NCBI RefSeq assembly: GCF_021497965.1
Contig: NZ_CP046525.1
Span: 992,001 to 1,056,000, forward strand
DNA: 64,000 nt
From: Streptococcus infantis
Lineage (GTDB): Bacteria; Bacillota; Bacilli; Lactobacillales; Streptococcaceae
Direction of reading: 5' to 3'
A model generated the notes under the pieces. The model did not search any database. It saw only the letters and a list, made by a program, of their open reading frames with translations, and was not told the DNA's origin. Of this stretch, positions 17,126 to 27,007 are shown in pieces. The stretch's first letter is position 1, and every line of letters starts with the position of its first letter. The translations under genes were made by a program, and so were the position numbers.

Positions 17126-19336
17126 TCAGCGAACTGTTTCTATTCGCCAAGTACTCCAACCTTTGAAACGAATGGCACCCTTTTGGTCCGTTTTATAAAT
17201 CGAATTCCCAAGTTCTTGGTTACTTTCCTCATTTTTTTCTTTGAATTTTTTCTTCTTGTCTACCGAAATGACAGTGGTTTTAGGTTGTAAGTTTTTGAAG
17301 ACTTCTACATCTGTCTTTTTCTTCGATGCTTGCTGATGAGTTATCACAATATCTGCTTGGAGTTTCGGATAAGACTTGGTTAAGAACTTTTCCTCTAAAT
17401 TTCCAGTAACTAGAAAGGTTTGGTTTAGTAACTTTCCATACAAGACCATTGAATCCTTTTTATCGCCATTTTGGCTAGTGAATGCTTCCAAACTACTGCC
17501 AAAAATAAACAACTGCTGCCCTGTTTTAATAGTAGCTACCTTGATTTTGCTTTTCTTCAGCTTATCCATAAATTCTCTTTTAGATAAAGTTTCTTCACTT
17601 ACTAGAATCTCTTCAAGCTCGAAGGATTTACTCATTTCTAACACATGGTCTAGTTGCTTAGGTTCACTAGTCGTTAGCACAAGCTGATCAATCTTTGCAA
17701 CTCCTCGACTTTTTAGATAAGGGATTAAACTCCGTTCGGCATTGCTAGAGGAAATCCTCTCCTGCCAGGCTTCTTTCTTGTCACGTTCAGATTTTTCTCC
17801 GACATCCAGTAGTATGGTCTTTCCTGTCATGTCTCTTAGGAAAATGCTCCGCCCCTGTTCCATATCTAGGACTGTGATTTCATTCTCCAGTGGATGTTTG
17901 GTTACTAAAAAGAGCGAGATAGCAACTATGACAAGCATAGATATTTTTTTCAAATTCTTTCGATAATCGTAGATGAGAGCTAAAATAATCAAAAAAAGGA
18001 TTAAAATCCAAAGACTCGGCTGACCAAAAACAAGAGGCCTCGTAGATAGCTGAGAAATATAGCGAATGATGTTTTCAAGCCATTCAAAGAGAAAGTTGAA
18101 CTGGGTGATGGGATATATAAATGACAGACAGAAGAGAATCGATAAGAGCGGTAACAGGACCATATCAAATAAGAATGAAAAGAAAAATGTCAAGAGAATG
18201 GACCACGGTTGAAATTCTGAAAAATAAAATGATAAAATTGGCAGAATTCCCAAGGAAATAATGCAACTCTCTCTAACCAGACCTTTTATCCCTGCTACTT
18301 CCTCACCAGTCATGGTCAGGATAAAGGCATAAGCACAGGAAAGAACTCCCCCAGCAGTTAAGAAAAAGTTCGGCATGATAAGAAATAGAATAAGAATCGT
18401 TAAAGCAAAATTATCCAGTGACTTAAAGCCATGCTGAGCCAATAGCTTTTGTAGAAGACTACGAATAACAGAGGCTGAAAATCCTGTCAAACCTGCATAG
18501 ACTAAGGAGAAGGGGTGGGCTAACCATTTGAACTTCTCTTGCGTCAAACCCAAACGCAGAAGTAACTTTTTGAAAGCATCCATGAAAAATCCGACTTGCA
18601 TTCCAGATAAAGCAAAAAGGTGAATAATCCCCAGACTCGAGTAGAGTTCATTCATTTCCTCAAAGTCCGTATCTAAATGACCCAATAAAAGACCGGTCAT
18701 ATAGTTGCGCATGGGATCGGGAAAATTCCGTTTAATCCAGACAACTGCTTTTCTCCTCAAGCTTGATAGATTTTCTCCGATATCCCAACTACTTGTTTGC
18801 TTTAGCTCAACAATTTCGGATATAGTTAAGGTCTGATAGATTCCTTGCGTTTTGAGATAGTTTCGATAATCAAAACCAGCAAAATTGTTTGCCCCTTGAG
18901 GACTAGCTAACTTGCCTTTCACAGCCATTTCATGTAGTTCAGATAAGTCTTGAAATTTTTTCTTTTCGGCTTCTGACTGGAGCTTATAATAGACCTGAAA
19001 GAGTCTACCATCAGCCTTGCCACGAAAAGACAAGCTATCACCATTAACCTTGATGGTATCAGGCAAGATTCGAACTGTATCAACCGTGTTGACTAGATGT
19101 TGGCTCGCTTCTTCTTGCTGCCATTTTTGAAATACAAACCAACTCCCAAATAGGCTGCAAACCAATAGGACTTTGGTCACAGTCTTCCATGGAAATTGGA
19201 AAAAAAGGCAGACTAGTAAAAAGACAAAGCCAAAAAGTGCTAAGAAATTTGCTGAAAAGATTGCATAGTAGAGCCATAGCAAAAGAAAACTGAGATAGAT
19301 TTTTGGAATGGGAAAGCGTCTAATCCACTGTAACAT
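17126..19336 (-). CDS. comEC: Competence DNA-uptake channel ComEC
   Basis: The 736-residue membrane protein carries incoming single-stranded DNA across the membrane. It has an N-terminal membrane part and soluble OB-like region (to about 165), the Competence domain with DFEEMNELYSSLGIIHLFALSGMQVG and about ten membrane segments, and a C-terminal metallo-beta-lactamase-like domain from about 485. In that last domain the usual HxDxDH set is degraded (LVLTTSEPKQLDH) and the late HHGS becomes ITHQQAS, so it is probably not a metal nuclease. The start overlaps comEA by 17 bp, indicating coupled translation. Expression should follow comEA under SigX. Confidence 0.95.
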   Translation of the reverse strand: MLQWIRRFPIPKIYLSFLLLWLYYAIFSANFLALFGFVFLLVCLFFQFPWKTVTKVLLVCSLFGSWFVFQKWQQEEASQHLVNTVDTVRILPDTIKVNGDSLSFRGKADGRLFQVYYKLQSEAEKKKFQDLSELHEMAVKGKLASPQGANNFAGFDYRNYLKTQGIYQTLTISEIVELKQTSSWDIGENLSSLRRKAVVWIKRNFPDPMRNYMTGLLLGHLDTDFEEMNELYSSLGIIHLFALSGMQVGFFMDAFKKLLLRLGLTQEKFKWLAHPFSLVYAGLTGFSASVIRSLLQKLLAQHGFKSLDNFALTILILFLIMPNFFLTAGGVLSCAYAFILTMTGEEVAGIKGLVRESCIISLGILPILSFYFSEFQPWSILLTFFFSFLFDMVLLPLLSILFCLSFIYPITQFNFLFEWLENIIRYISQLSTRPLVFGQPSLWILILFLIILALIYDYRKNLKKISMLVIVAISLFLVTKHPLENEITVLDMEQGRSIFLRDMTGKTILLDVGEKSERDKKEAWQERISSSNAERSLIPYLKSRGVAKIDQLVLTTSEPKQLDHVLEMSKSFELEEILVSEETLSKREFMDKLKKSKIKVATIKTGQQLFIFGSSLEAFTSQNGDKKDSMVLYGKLLNQTFLVTGNLEEKFLTKSYPKLQADIVITHQQASKKKTDVEVFKNLQPKTTVISVDKKKKFKEKNEESNQELGNSIYKTDQKGAIRFKGWSTWRIETVR

Positions 19337-19961
19337 ACTCTTTTAACTTTTCTATCGTTTTTGCACCAATACCAGAAACCTTTTTAAGATCATCAACTGA
19401 CTTGAACTTACCGTTGGACTCACGATGGTCAATAATATCTTGCGCACGTTTCGCACCTAAACCTTTGACTTGTTTAAGTTCCTCTACACTGGCTTTATTG
19501 AGATTGACTTTCTTATTTTCCTTGTTGTTAGAAGCACTTGATGGCATTTCTTGACTGGTAGCTTCTTCCTTAGTTGGAACATAGACAAGCGCTTCGTCAC
19601 TAATTCTCTGGGCAAGATTGATAGACTTACTATCAGCATTATCTGTCAGTCCACCAGCTTTTTGAACAGCATCATTGATACGACTTCCAACTGGCAAATC
19701 GTAAATCCCTGGCGATTTAACAGCCCCTTTGACATCGACAGTAATTAGATCTTGCTCTACCACTTCTTCCTTCTGATTCCCATCCTCCTTTTCATCCGTC
19801 GAATCCTTCGAAACAGTTGTAAATTCTGTCTGCAAATTACTTTCTTTAGCAGGTGTTTGAGCGACTGGTTTTAAGAGGAAAAATCCACCCAAGATCAAAC
19901 CCAAACTAACACAGATGACGATGATTTTATATTCTTTTATTTTCTCAATAAGTTCTTCCAT
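19320..19961 (-). CDS. comEA: Competence DNA receptor ComEA
   Basis: The 213-residue protein has a membrane anchor near residues 9-29 (YKIIVICVSLGLILGGFFLL), a linker rich in charged residues, a SLBB domain (ITVDVKGAVKSPGIYDLPVGSRI) and a C-terminal pair of helix-hairpin-helix motifs (VKGLGAKRAQDII, VSGIGAKTIEKL) that bind double-stranded DNA outside the membrane. It passes DNA to ComEC, whose gene overlaps its end. A perfect SigX box TACGAATA stands 20 bp before the start, and AGGAG precedes the ATG. Confidence 0.96.
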   Translation of the reverse strand: MEELIEKIKEYKIIVICVSLGLILGGFFLLKPVAQTPAKESNLQTEFTTVSKDSTDEKEDGNQKEEVVEQDLITVDVKGAVKSPGIYDLPVGSRINDAVQKAGGLTDNADSKSINLAQRISDEALVYVPTKEEATSQEMPSSASNNKENKKVNLNKASVEELKQVKGLGAKRAQDIIDHRESNGKFKSVDDLKKVSGIGAKTIEKLKEYVTVD

Positions 19962-19980
19962 ATTTTCTCCTCTCTTAGCT

Positions 19981-19988
19981 TATTCGTA
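19981..19988 (-). promoter_or_regulatory. SigX (ComX) box of comEA-comEC
   Basis: TACGAATA, the exact cin-box/combox of late competence genes, with a T-rich stretch upstream. It is 19 bases before the comEA ATG, giving a very short leader. Confidence 0.9.
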
Positions 19989-20026
19989 AGAGAAAGAAAA
20001 AAACAGCTGAAAATCTTTTCAACTTC

Positions 20027-20596
20027 TTACTTATTTGCAAAATAGTCTTCCTTGGTTAAGACATAATGGACATCTGTTACGAATCTTCCAGGTTCATTTT
20101 TATCCATTCTAGCATATGGTTCTTCGTGAGAGAAGCGCATTCCTGATTTCTCCATGACCTTTCCTGATGCGGGATTATCCTTATCATGAAAGGCATCTAA
20201 CTTATTCATTCCTATCTTTTCAAAAGCCAATTCAATTACAGCTCGATTGGCTTCAGTTGTCAAACCTTGATTCCAATATTTTTGATTGATAATATAACCA
20301 ATGGTCGCCTTCTTAAGAACAGTATCCATCTTGTGCAGGTCAATAGTTCCGATAAACTCTCCAGTACTTTTTAGTTCAATTCCCCATCGGCCCAAGGGAT
20401 TGGCTAGATAAAACTGAGCAATATTATTCTTGGTTTCCTCTAAACTTTGATTGGTTGGAAAAGTATAGCGTGTATTTTCTTTATTTGAAGCATACTCAAA
20501 CATAGCTTCTGCATCATCAAGTGTTACTGGTCTAAGTACTAAACATTCTGTTTCGATAATTGGATACCTCGCTAGTTTGATAAATAGTGATTCCAT
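20027..20596 (-). CDS. GNAT-family N-acetyltransferase
   Basis: The 189-residue product from MESLFIKLARYPIIET has the RimJ/RimL-like GNAT layout: ETECLVLRPVTLDDA, WGIELKSTGEFIGTIDL, IGYIINQKYWNQGLTTEANRAV (acetyl-CoA loop region) and the C-terminal NPASGKVMEKSGM. It probably acetylates a protein N-terminus or small amine; the substrate is unknown. ATG at 20596 has AGGAGGT six bases away, so the longer in-frame start is rejected. It lies upstream of comEA on the same strand but the comEA SigX box separates them; a link to competence is not implied. Confidence 0.85.
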   Translation of the reverse strand: MESLFIKLARYPIIETECLVLRPVTLDDAEAMFEYASNKENTRYTFPTNQSLEETKNNIAQFYLANPLGRWGIELKSTGEFIGTIDLHKMDTVLKKATIGYIINQKYWNQGLTTEANRAVIELAFEKIGMNKLDAFHDKDNPASGKVMEKSGMRFSHEEPYARMDKNEPGRFVTDVHYVLTKEDYFANK

Positions 20597-20661
20597 GATT
20601 GTACCTCCTAAAATAGGTTGGTAAAAGAATAACATAAAAGAAATAAGTTTACAAATTTTTC

Positions 20662-20690
20662 TTGCAATTTAAAGCGGTTTCATATACAAT
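20662..20690 (+). promoter_or_regulatory. ald promoter with overlapping cre-like site
   Basis: TTGCAA (20662-20667), 17-bp spacer and TACAAT (20685-20690). The spacer holds TTTAAAGCGGTTTCAT (20668-20683), which read on the minus strand matches the CcpA cre consensus with one mismatch. A TCACA/TGTGA inverted pair lies just downstream (about 20699-20722). Confidence 0.65.
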
Positions 20691-20761
20691 AAAATCATCA
20701 CAAAAAATCAAAAAAATGTGATATAAAACTGAAACTGTCTAATAGAAAGTGAGTTATATCT

Positions 20762-21874
20762 ATGTTAATTGGAATTCCTAAGGAAATTAAAAATAATGAA
20801 AATCGTGTTGCTTTGACACCAGCTGGTGTACAAAGTCTCGTTGGTCGTGGCCACCGTGTCCTTATCGAAACAAATGCTGGGCTTGGTTCAGGATTTACAG
20901 ATTCCAACTATGAAAAACAAGGTGCTGAGATTGTCGCTACAGCTGCTGAGGCTTGGGCTGCAGAATTAGTGGTCAAAGTAAAAGAGCCACTTGCTAGTGA
21001 ATATCAATACTTGCGTGAGGATTTGCTTCTTTTCACCTACTTGCACATGGCTGCTGCTCCTGAATTGGCAGATGCTATGTTAGCAGCGAAAACAACTGGT
21101 GTCGCATATGAAACTGTTCGTGATACTGAAGGACAACTACCTCTTCTCGTTCCAATGAGTGAGGTTGCAGGACGTATGGCAGTACAAATCGGAGCGCATT
21201 TCTTAACGAAACAAGCGGGTGGTTCAGGGGTCTTACTCGGTGGTGTTCCTGGTGTTCCTAAAGGAAAAGTAACCATCATTGGTGGTGGTGTGGTTGGTAC
21301 ACACGCTGCTCGTATTGCTCTTGGTTTGGGAGCTCAAGTAACTATTCTTGATATCAGCGCCAAACGTCTAGCATTCCTAGAAGACGTCTTTGGTCACCAA
21401 ATCCAAACTTTGATGTCCAACCCATTTAATATTGAAGCAAGTGTGCGTGAAGCAGACGTTGTTATCGGTGCAGTCCTAATTCCTGGTGCTAAAGCTCCAA
21501 AATTAGTGACAGATGACATGGTTCAACAAATGCGTCCTGGTTCTGTCATCGTAGACGTTGCAGTAGACCAAGGTGGTGTTATTGCAACAGCTGACCGTGT
21601 GACAACCCACGATGAGCCTGTCTATGAAAAACATGGGGTTCTTCACTATGCCGTTGCCAACATTCCTGGTGCAGTTGCCCGTACATCTACCATCGCCCTC
21701 ACAAATGTGACACTTCCTTATATCGAAGCCTTAGCAGGTAAAGGCTTTAAGAAAGCAATCCTTGAAGATGCTGGTTTACGCGAAGGGGTTACAACTTACC
21801 AAGGTCAATTGACTAGTCAACCAGTTGCTGAAGGTTTAGAACGTGACTATACACCTATTAGTGAGCTTATTTAA
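20762..21874 (+). CDS. ald: Alanine dehydrogenase
   Basis: The 370-residue enzyme interconverts L-alanine and pyruvate plus ammonia with NAD. Family landmarks are [23 protein letters not shown], the catalytic Lys region [17 protein letters not shown] with the catalytic His, the NAD-binding [18 protein letters not shown], and the C-terminal [14 protein letters not shown]. It appears full length; from memory the S. pneumoniae copy is often broken. It stands alone with its own promoter; the cre-like site suggests repression by CcpA when sugar is plentiful. A shared terminator separates it from phoH. Confidence 0.95.
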   Translation: MLIGIPKEIKNNENRVALTPAGVQSLVGRGHRVLIETNAGLGSGFTDSNYEKQGAEIVATAAEAWAAELVVKVKEPLASEYQYLREDLLLFTYLHMAAAPELADAMLAAKTTGVAYETVRDTEGQLPLLVPMSEVAGRMAVQIGAHFLTKQAGGSGVLLGGVPGVPKGKVTIIGGGVVGTHAARIALGLGAQVTILDISAKRLAFLEDVFGHQIQTLMSNPFNIEASVREADVVIGAVLIPGAKAPKLVTDDMVQQMRPGSVIVDVAVDQGGVIATADRVTTHDEPVYEKHGVLHYAVANIPGAVARTSTIALTNVTLPYIEALAGKGFKKAILEDAGLREGVTTYQGQLTSQPVAEGLERDYTPISELI

Positions 21875-21893
21875 TAAGAAATTCAAAAAAAAT

Positions 21894-21918
21894 AAGAGCA
21901 GTTTCTAACTGCTCTTTT
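21894..21918. terminator. Bidirectional terminator between ald and phoH
   Basis: AAGAGCAGTT and AACTGCTCTT around a TCT loop, with T-run on the plus strand and A-rich side serving the minus strand. Confidence 0.8.
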
Positions 21919-21920
21919 TC

Positions 21921-22925
21921 TTATTTAGTTTCTTCTTGATTTTCTTCAGCCTTAACAGCTAGCGGTTCATAGGCTCTAATAATCTGAGCGACGACCGGAT
22001 GACGAACCACATCCTTAGCTGAGAAGTGTACAAAGTCAATCTGGTGAATGTTCTTGAGTTTTTCTTGAGCATCAATCAAACCTGACTTGACGTTCCGAGG
22101 TAGGTCAATCTGGCTAATATCACCATTGACAATCATTTTTGAATTAAATCCAAGACGAGTCAAAAACATCTTCATCTGCATGATGGTTGTATTTTGCGCT
22201 TCATCCAAGATGACAAAGGCATCATCCAGAGTACGTCCACGCATGTAGGCCAAAGGGGCAATCTCAATAATTTCTCGCTCCATGAGACGAGTTGTTTGGT
22301 CTTTTCCTAGAATCTGGTACAAGGCATCGTAAACAGGACGAAGGTAAGGATCTACCTTTTCCTTCAAATCACCTGGAAGAAATCCTAGACTCTCGCCCGC
22401 TTCTACTGCTGGTCGAGTCAAGATAATACGTTTGACTTGTCCACGTTTCAGAGCTGTTACGGCTAAAGTCACTGCTAGGAAGGTCTTACCTGTACCTGCA
22501 GGGCCAATCCCAAAGGTTATATCATGGTGCTTCACACTATCGACATATAGTTTTTGCCCTAAGGTCTTTACACGAATTGGTTTACCTGTATTATCCTTGA
22601 TAATTTCTTCTTCGTAAAGGGCGACAAATTTATCAATTTCATGATTTCGAACCATATTGATAGCTGTCACCACGTCAGGAGTTCCGACAGTCATCCCACG
22701 ATTGACCAAGACCATCAAGGCTTGAATAACTTGCCGTGCTTCCTCACAAGCAGACTCCTCTCCCAAGACTTGAACAATCTCTGTACGGGCATGGATGATG
22801 ACATCTAACTCATCCTCCATCAAGCGAAGATGGCGTTCATTTGAACCAAAAAGGTGAAACAAGTCATCTGGATGACTCAGCTGAATATCTATTGAATGTT
22901 CCTTCAAATAAAGAACCTCTCTCAT
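21921..22925 (-). CDS. phoH: PhoH-like ATPase
   Basis: The protein (334 residues from ATG 22925) carries HDITFGIGPAGTGKTFLAV (Walker A), VILDEAQNTT (Walker B) and the family segment TRPAVEAGESLGFLPGD. PhoH proteins are cytoplasmic nucleotide-binding proteins linked to RNA metabolism; precise role unsettled. The start is uncertain: the ATG has almost no ribosome site, whereas a TTG six codons later (22907) has GAGAGAGG 7 bases before it and gives the N-terminus KEHSIDIQLSHPDDLF usual for streptococci. Upstream neighbours are yozE and cvfB; a TATAAT lies near 22946-22941. Confidence 0.92.
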   Translation of the reverse strand: MREVLYLKEHSIDIQLSHPDDLFHLFGSNERHLRLMEDELDVIIHARTEIVQVLGEESACEEARQVIQALMVLVNRGMTVGTPDVVTAINMVRNHEIDKFVALYEEEIIKDNTGKPIRVKTLGQKLYVDSVKHHDITFGIGPAGTGKTFLAVTLAVTALKRGQVKRIILTRPAVEAGESLGFLPGDLKEKVDPYLRPVYDALYQILGKDQTTRLMEREIIEIAPLAYMRGRTLDDAFVILDEAQNTTIMQMKMFLTRLGFNSKMIVNGDISQIDLPRNVKSGLIDAQEKLKNIHQIDFVHFSAKDVVRHPVVAQIIRAYEPLAVKAEENQEETK

Positions 22926-22991
22926 ACTTTAATTTCTTTTTATTATAGCAAAGGCATTTAGAAATTGCTATCCTTAACACCTATGCCCTTT

Positions 22992-23207
22992 TTAATGTTC
23001 TAAATATTCCTGCCAGATGCGATCGAAGTCTCCCATATTAAAAGAAAAACTGGCATGTTCTTCTAAAAATCGACTCACCTGATCGAAATCATCCGTATGT
23101 TTTGGGAAGGCTGACTCCTCAAAGGCAAGATCCGCTAAAATGGCTTTGGGACTATTACTTTTAGGATTTCGTTCTGTCATAAGCCAGGTATAAAATGATT
23201 TTCTCAT
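22992..23207 (-). CDS. yozE: YozE family protein (UPF0346)
   Basis: The 71-residue acidic protein [19 protein letters not shown]...[15 protein letters not shown] matches the YozE/UPF0346 family, a SAM-like helical fold of unknown function, possibly nucleic-acid related. GGGAGG precedes the ATG. It follows cvfB by 8 bp, in the same operon. Confidence 0.85.
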   Translation of the reverse strand: MRKSFYTWLMTERNPKSNSPKAILADLAFEESAFPKHTDDFDQVSRFLEEHASFSFNMGDFDRIWQEYLEH

Positions 23208-23215
23208 AGGCCTCC

Positions 23216-24070
23216 CTAAATCAACTCTGTACCAAACTGGTCTTGTTTAACTTTGCCAGCTTTCATTAATCCGCCGAGAGCTTTTTTGAACTGACCTTTT
23301 GAGATACCAAAAGTAGCCTTGATATCATCTGGTGATGATTTGTCATTTAAGGTCATGAAGCCACCATTACTTTCCAAGTAAGTCAGAATCATTTGTGCAT
23401 CATTTTCTAACATCTCAAAAGATCGTGGTTTTAAAGAGAGATTAAGCGTTCGGTCAACCTCACGGAAACCAATAACTCGCGCATCTAACACTTGTCCCAA
23501 ACGTGGTTCTGCATAGCGCTCACTTGGATGGATAAATCCAAGCATGTTGTTCTCTGGTAGATAGACAAAAGTTCCTGATAGCTTAAGACGATAAACGATT
23601 GCAGGCCAGTTCTGATTTTGCATGTTGTTGTATGCTGGACGTGCCAAACGTTGGAAGTCTTCCTGATAAGCTAAGATTCCCCAGATACGGTCTTTCTTGT
23701 CTACTTCTAAACGAATATAAAGTTTATCGCCCTTCTTAGGCCAGAGCTCTTTCAGTTCAGGCAGGATATCAAGTGACACAACGATCTCCTTGTCAGGAAG
23801 CCCTGTATCAACAAAAACACCCAAATCCTTACGAACCTCTGTTACTGTACCCCAACCGAATTGATCCTGAGTTGCAGTCACTTCTTGAGTTGTCAAGCGA
23901 AGTTTTTGCTTCATGTCTGTGTAGGCAAAACCTTTAACAGTATCACCAACTGTATGCTGACCTTCTTCCTTAGCAAGAGCGTATGTTTGACCATCCTTTT
24001 GAACAAAGTAAAAACGGTCATTTTCATCGATGACAAGTCCAACGATAAAACTTGCAAGATTTGTATTCAT
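23216..24070 (-). CDS. cvfB: S1-domain RNA-binding protein CvfB
   Basis: The 284-residue protein from [17 protein letters not shown] has three S1/OB-type domains and a C-terminal winged helix ([34 protein letters not shown]), the composition of CvfB, first described in Staphylococcus as a virulence regulator. It binds RNA. ATG 24070 follows AGAAGGAA; a longer in-frame start is less likely. It follows frr after a 60-bp gap with a strong hairpin. Confidence 0.88.
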   Translation of the reverse strand: MNTNLASFIVGLVIDENDRFYFVQKDGQTYALAKEEGQHTVGDTVKGFAYTDMKQKLRLTTQEVTATQDQFGWGTVTEVRKDLGVFVDTGLPDKEIVVSLDILPELKELWPKKGDKLYIRLEVDKKDRIWGILAYQEDFQRLARPAYNNMQNQNWPAIVYRLKLSGTFVYLPENNMLGFIHPSERYAEPRLGQVLDARVIGFREVDRTLNLSLKPRSFEMLENDAQMILTYLESNGGFMTLNDKSSPDDIKATFGISKGQFKKALGGLMKAGKVKQDQFGTELI

Positions 24071-24086
24071 GTTTCCTTCTTTCGAA

Positions 24087-24120
24087 TAAAACTCAGCCAG
24101 CAATGCCAACTGAGTTTTTC
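24087..24120 (-). terminator. Hairpin between frr and cvfB (terminator or attenuator)
   Basis: AAAACTCAG and CTGAGTTTT arms flank an inner pairing GGC/GCC; on the minus strand the stem is followed by TTTTATT. The downstream genes have no clear separate promoter, so read-through is probably partial. Confidence 0.6.
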
Positions 24121-24130
24121 TGTTTATTTC

Positions 24131-24688
24131 TTAGACTTCCAAGATTTCTTTTTCTTTATTGGCAGTCATCTCGTCGATGTATTTAACAGCATCGTCTGTG
24201 GCTTTTTGAATATCTTTTTCAAGAGTCTTCAATTCATCTTCAGTGATTTCTTTAGCTTTTTCTTGTTTTTTAGCTTCATCCATAGCGTCACGACGGATAT
24301 TACGGATAGCTACTTTAGCATTTTCACCAACTTTTTTCACTTCTTTAGCGAGATCGCGACGAGTTTCTTCTGTAAGAGCTGGGATAACCAAGCGAATAAC
24401 AGAACCATCGTTAGCTGGTGTAATACCAAGATCTGAAGCGTTCAAAGCACGCTCGATATCCTTCAATGAAGATTTATCAAATGGTGTTACCAACAAGACA
24501 CGCGCTTCAGGAATTGTGATAGAAGCAATTTGGTTAAGAGGTGTTTCGACACCATAGTATTCAACAGTAATACGGTCCAGCAAGCTAGCGTTAGCACGAC
24601 CTGCACGGATACCACCAAATTCACGAGCAAGTGAGTGGTGAGATTGAGTCATTCTCTCTTTAGCTTTTTCTACAATTGCGTTAGCCAT
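24131..24688 (-). CDS. frr: Ribosome recycling factor
   Basis: The 185-residue protein splits post-termination ribosomes with EF-G. It shows the three-helix bundle and hinge features: [41 protein letters not shown] and the long C-terminal helices. Eight bp after pyrH, a common bacterial pairing. Confidence 0.98.
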   Translation of the reverse strand: MANAIVEKAKERMTQSHHSLAREFGGIRAGRANASLLDRITVEYYGVETPLNQIASITIPEARVLLVTPFDKSSLKDIERALNASDLGITPANDGSVIRLVIPALTEETRRDLAKEVKKVGENAKVAIRNIRRDAMDEAKKQEKAKEITEDELKTLEKDIQKATDDAVKYIDEMTANKEKEILEV

Positions 24689-24696
24689 AATTTTTC

Positions 24697-25434
24697 CTAT
24701 TCCTTTTCTTCGATATTGTTTGAAACTGTTGTACCGATATTTTCACCAAATACAACACGTTTGATATTACCAGGTTGGTTCATATTAAAGACTACCAAGT
24801 CGATGTCGTTATCCATTGATAGAGTTGAAGCTGTTGAATCCATGATACCAAGGCCCTTATTGATAACATCACGGTGAGTCAACTCTTCAAATTTAACAGC
24901 AGTTTTATCTTTCTTAGGATCAGCATTGTAGACACCGTCTACACCATTCTTAGCCATCAAAATAGCGTCTGCTTCAATTTCAGCTGCACGAAGAGCTGCT
25001 GTAGTATCCGTTGAGAAATATGGTGAACCGATTCCTGCACCAAAGATAACGATACGATCTTTTTCGAGGTGGCGAAGGGCACGTCCACGAATATAAGGCT
25101 CCGCTACTTGTTGCATGGCAATAGCTGTTTGTACGCGAGTATCAACCCCTACTTGTTGCAATGAATCTGCCATCACAAGAGCATTCATGACTGTCCCAAG
25201 CATTCCAGTGTAATCCGCTTGAACACGATCCATACCAGCTTCTGCTGCAGGTTCACCACGCCAAAGGTTTCCACCTCCGATAACCAAGGCAATTTCAATT
25301 CCTAGTTCGTGAACTTCCTTGATTTCTTGGGCCATACTTTGGACAGTTTTGATATCAATCCCGACACCACGTTCGCCAGCAAGGGCTTCACCAGATAGCT
25401 TGATTAAGATACGTTTATACTTAGGTTCTACCAT
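24697..25434 (-). CDS. pyrH: UMP kinase
   Basis: The 245-residue hexameric kinase makes UDP from UMP. It has [15 protein letters not shown] at the N-terminus, the GGGNLWRG and [13 protein letters not shown] segments, and the catalytic Asp region near [15 protein letters not shown]. An extended -10 (TGATAAAAT) and AGGAGAG lie upstream. It leads the pyrH-frr unit. Confidence 0.98.
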   Translation of the reverse strand: MVEPKYKRILIKLSGEALAGERGVGIDIKTVQSMAQEIKEVHELGIEIALVIGGGNLWRGEPAAEAGMDRVQADYTGMLGTVMNALVMADSLQQVGVDTRVQTAIAMQQVAEPYIRGRALRHLEKDRIVIFGAGIGSPYFSTDTTAALRAAEIEADAILMAKNGVDGVYNADPKKDKTAVKFEELTHRDVINKGLGIMDSTASTLSMDNDIDLVVFNMNQPGNIKRVVFGENIGTTVSNNIEEKE

Positions 25435-25517
25435 TTTCTCTCTCCTTTTTTTATCCTACCTATTTTATCACAATTTCAAAGATTTTTATAGTATCATGAG
25501 CAATTCTTTCAAAAAAA

Positions 25518-26852
25518 TTAGACAGATAAAAATTCCTCTAAATCAGACAATGCACGCTCTGCGATTTTTTCATAACGAGTCTTCTTATCACGGATTCGTT
25601 CACCTTCTAATTCTTTGATAATGCCGAAGTTGACATTCATAGGTTGGAAGTGTTTGCTATCAGCATGCGTAATATAATGAGCTAAACTACCAATAGCTGT
25701 AGTCTCTGGGAAAATAGCTTCGCTTTCTCCCTTGAAAAGACGAGCTGCGTTTATACCTGCTACTAACCCTGATGCTGCTGATTCAACATATCCTTCTACA
25801 CCTGTCATTTGCCCAGCAAAGAAAAGATTTGGTTGTTTCTTCGAACGATAAGTCTGCTCAAGGAGATTTGGAGAGTCCATATAGGAATTGCGGTGCATAA
25901 CGCCATAACGGACAAACTCGGCGTTTTCAAGACCTGGAATCATTTGGAAGACACGCTTCTGCTCTCCCCATTTGAGGTGAGTCTGGAATCCCACGATATT
26001 GTAGAGACTACCTGCTGCATTGTCCTGACGAAGCTGAACGACTGCATAAGGAGTTTTAAAGTCTCCATCACGAGGTCCCTTGTAATCTTCTGGATATTCT
26101 AGTCCAACTGGTTTCATAGGACCATAGAGCATAGTTTTAATGCCACGTTTGGCCATGACTTCAATTGGCATACAACCTTCAAAGTACTTTTCTTTTTCAA
26201 AAGAGTTAAGAGGTGCTTCTTCTGCATTAACCAAGGCTTCATGAAAATCCATAAACTCTTGTTTGGTCATTGGAGCATTGAGATAAGCTGCTTCTCCCTT
26301 ATCATATCGAGATTTGAGATAAACCTTGTTCATATCGATTGTATTGACATCCACAATGGGCGCTGCAGCATCGTAGAAATAAAAACCATCTCCTCCATTA
26401 AGTGCATGAATTTTCTCAGCAAGAGCATCACTAGTCAAAGGACCAGTTGCTACAACTGTAATAGCATCTGTTGGCAATTCTGTAATTTCGTCACGAACGA
26501 CCTCAATCAAAGGATGATTGGCAATCTTTTCAGTAACCATTCGAGAAAAACCATCACGATCAACCGCGAGAGCACCACCAGCAGGAACACGCGTTGCTTC
26601 TGCTGATTCCAAGATAAGAGAGCCTAGACGACGCATTTCTTCCTTGAGGAGGCCAACAGCATTTGTAAGTGCATCCCCACGCAATGAGTTAGAACAAACC
26701 AACTCTGCAAAATTGTCTGTTTTATGTTGAGGTGTTGACTTGACACCACGCATTTCATAAAGTTTAACAGGAATACCACGCTCTGCGATTTGGTAGGCTG
26801 CTTCAGAACCCGCCAATCCAGCACCGATAACATTGATATAAGATTGAGACAT
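25518..26852 (-). CDS. trmFO: Folate-dependent tRNA (uracil-54-C5) methyltransferase TrmFO
   Basis: The 444-residue flavoprotein makes ribothymidine 54 in the tRNA T-loop using methylenetetrahydrofolate. The N-terminal [21 protein letters not shown] binds [11 protein letters not shown] and the C-terminal [13 protein letters not shown] are family signatures. The leader carries a long closed hairpin (26870-26918) after a -10 TATAAT near 26955; AGAGG at 26867-26863 precedes the ATG. Monocistronic in appearance. Confidence 0.97.
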   Translation of the reverse strand: MSQSYINVIGAGLAGSEAAYQIAERGIPVKLYEMRGVKSTPQHKTDNFAELVCSNSLRGDALTNAVGLLKEEMRRLGSLILESAEATRVPAGGALAVDRDGFSRMVTEKIANHPLIEVVRDEITELPTDAITVVATGPLTSDALAEKIHALNGGDGFYFYDAAAPIVDVNTIDMNKVYLKSRYDKGEAAYLNAPMTKQEFMDFHEALVNAEEAPLNSFEKEKYFEGCMPIEVMAKRGIKTMLYGPMKPVGLEYPEDYKGPRDGDFKTPYAVVQLRQDNAAGSLYNIVGFQTHLKWGEQKRVFQMIPGLENAEFVRYGVMHRNSYMDSPNLLEQTYRSKKQPNLFFAGQMTGVEGYVESAASGLVAGINAARLFKGESEAIFPETTAIGSLAHYITHADSKHFQPMNVNFGIIKELEGERIRDKKTRYEKIAERALSDLEEFLSV

Positions 26853-26869
26853 GACACTAATACCTCTTT

Positions 26870-26918
26870 GGGTGCAAACTTAAATCCATTTCAAAAATCA
26901 CCGGACTGTTTGACACCC
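26870..26918 (-). promoter_or_regulatory. Structured leader hairpin of trmFO
   Basis: GGGTGTCAAAC pairs with GTTTGCACCC with one bulged base, closing about 28 bases that can pair further (TCC/GGA, ATTT/AAAT). It sits within the transcribed leader a few bases before the ribosome site. Confidence 0.5.
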
Positions 26919-26967
26919 ACAAATCTTTCTAAATTAATACTTGGTCCATTATACCAAAAAGCTAAGT

Positions 26968-27003
26968 AAAAAGACAGACAGGAGAATTCCTGAATGTCTT
27001 TCA
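26968..27003 (-). terminator. Terminator of the lipoprotein gene
   Basis: Stem with arms AAAGACA/TGTCTTT and CAGGA/TCCTG around ATTC, followed by T's on the minus strand. Confidence 0.65.
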
Positions 27004-27007
27004 AAAA

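Noticed and set aside
23861-24436. 191-codon plus-strand frame rich in Phe and Ser
   Set aside because: Antisense to cvfB and frr, no ribosome site, composition of a shadow.
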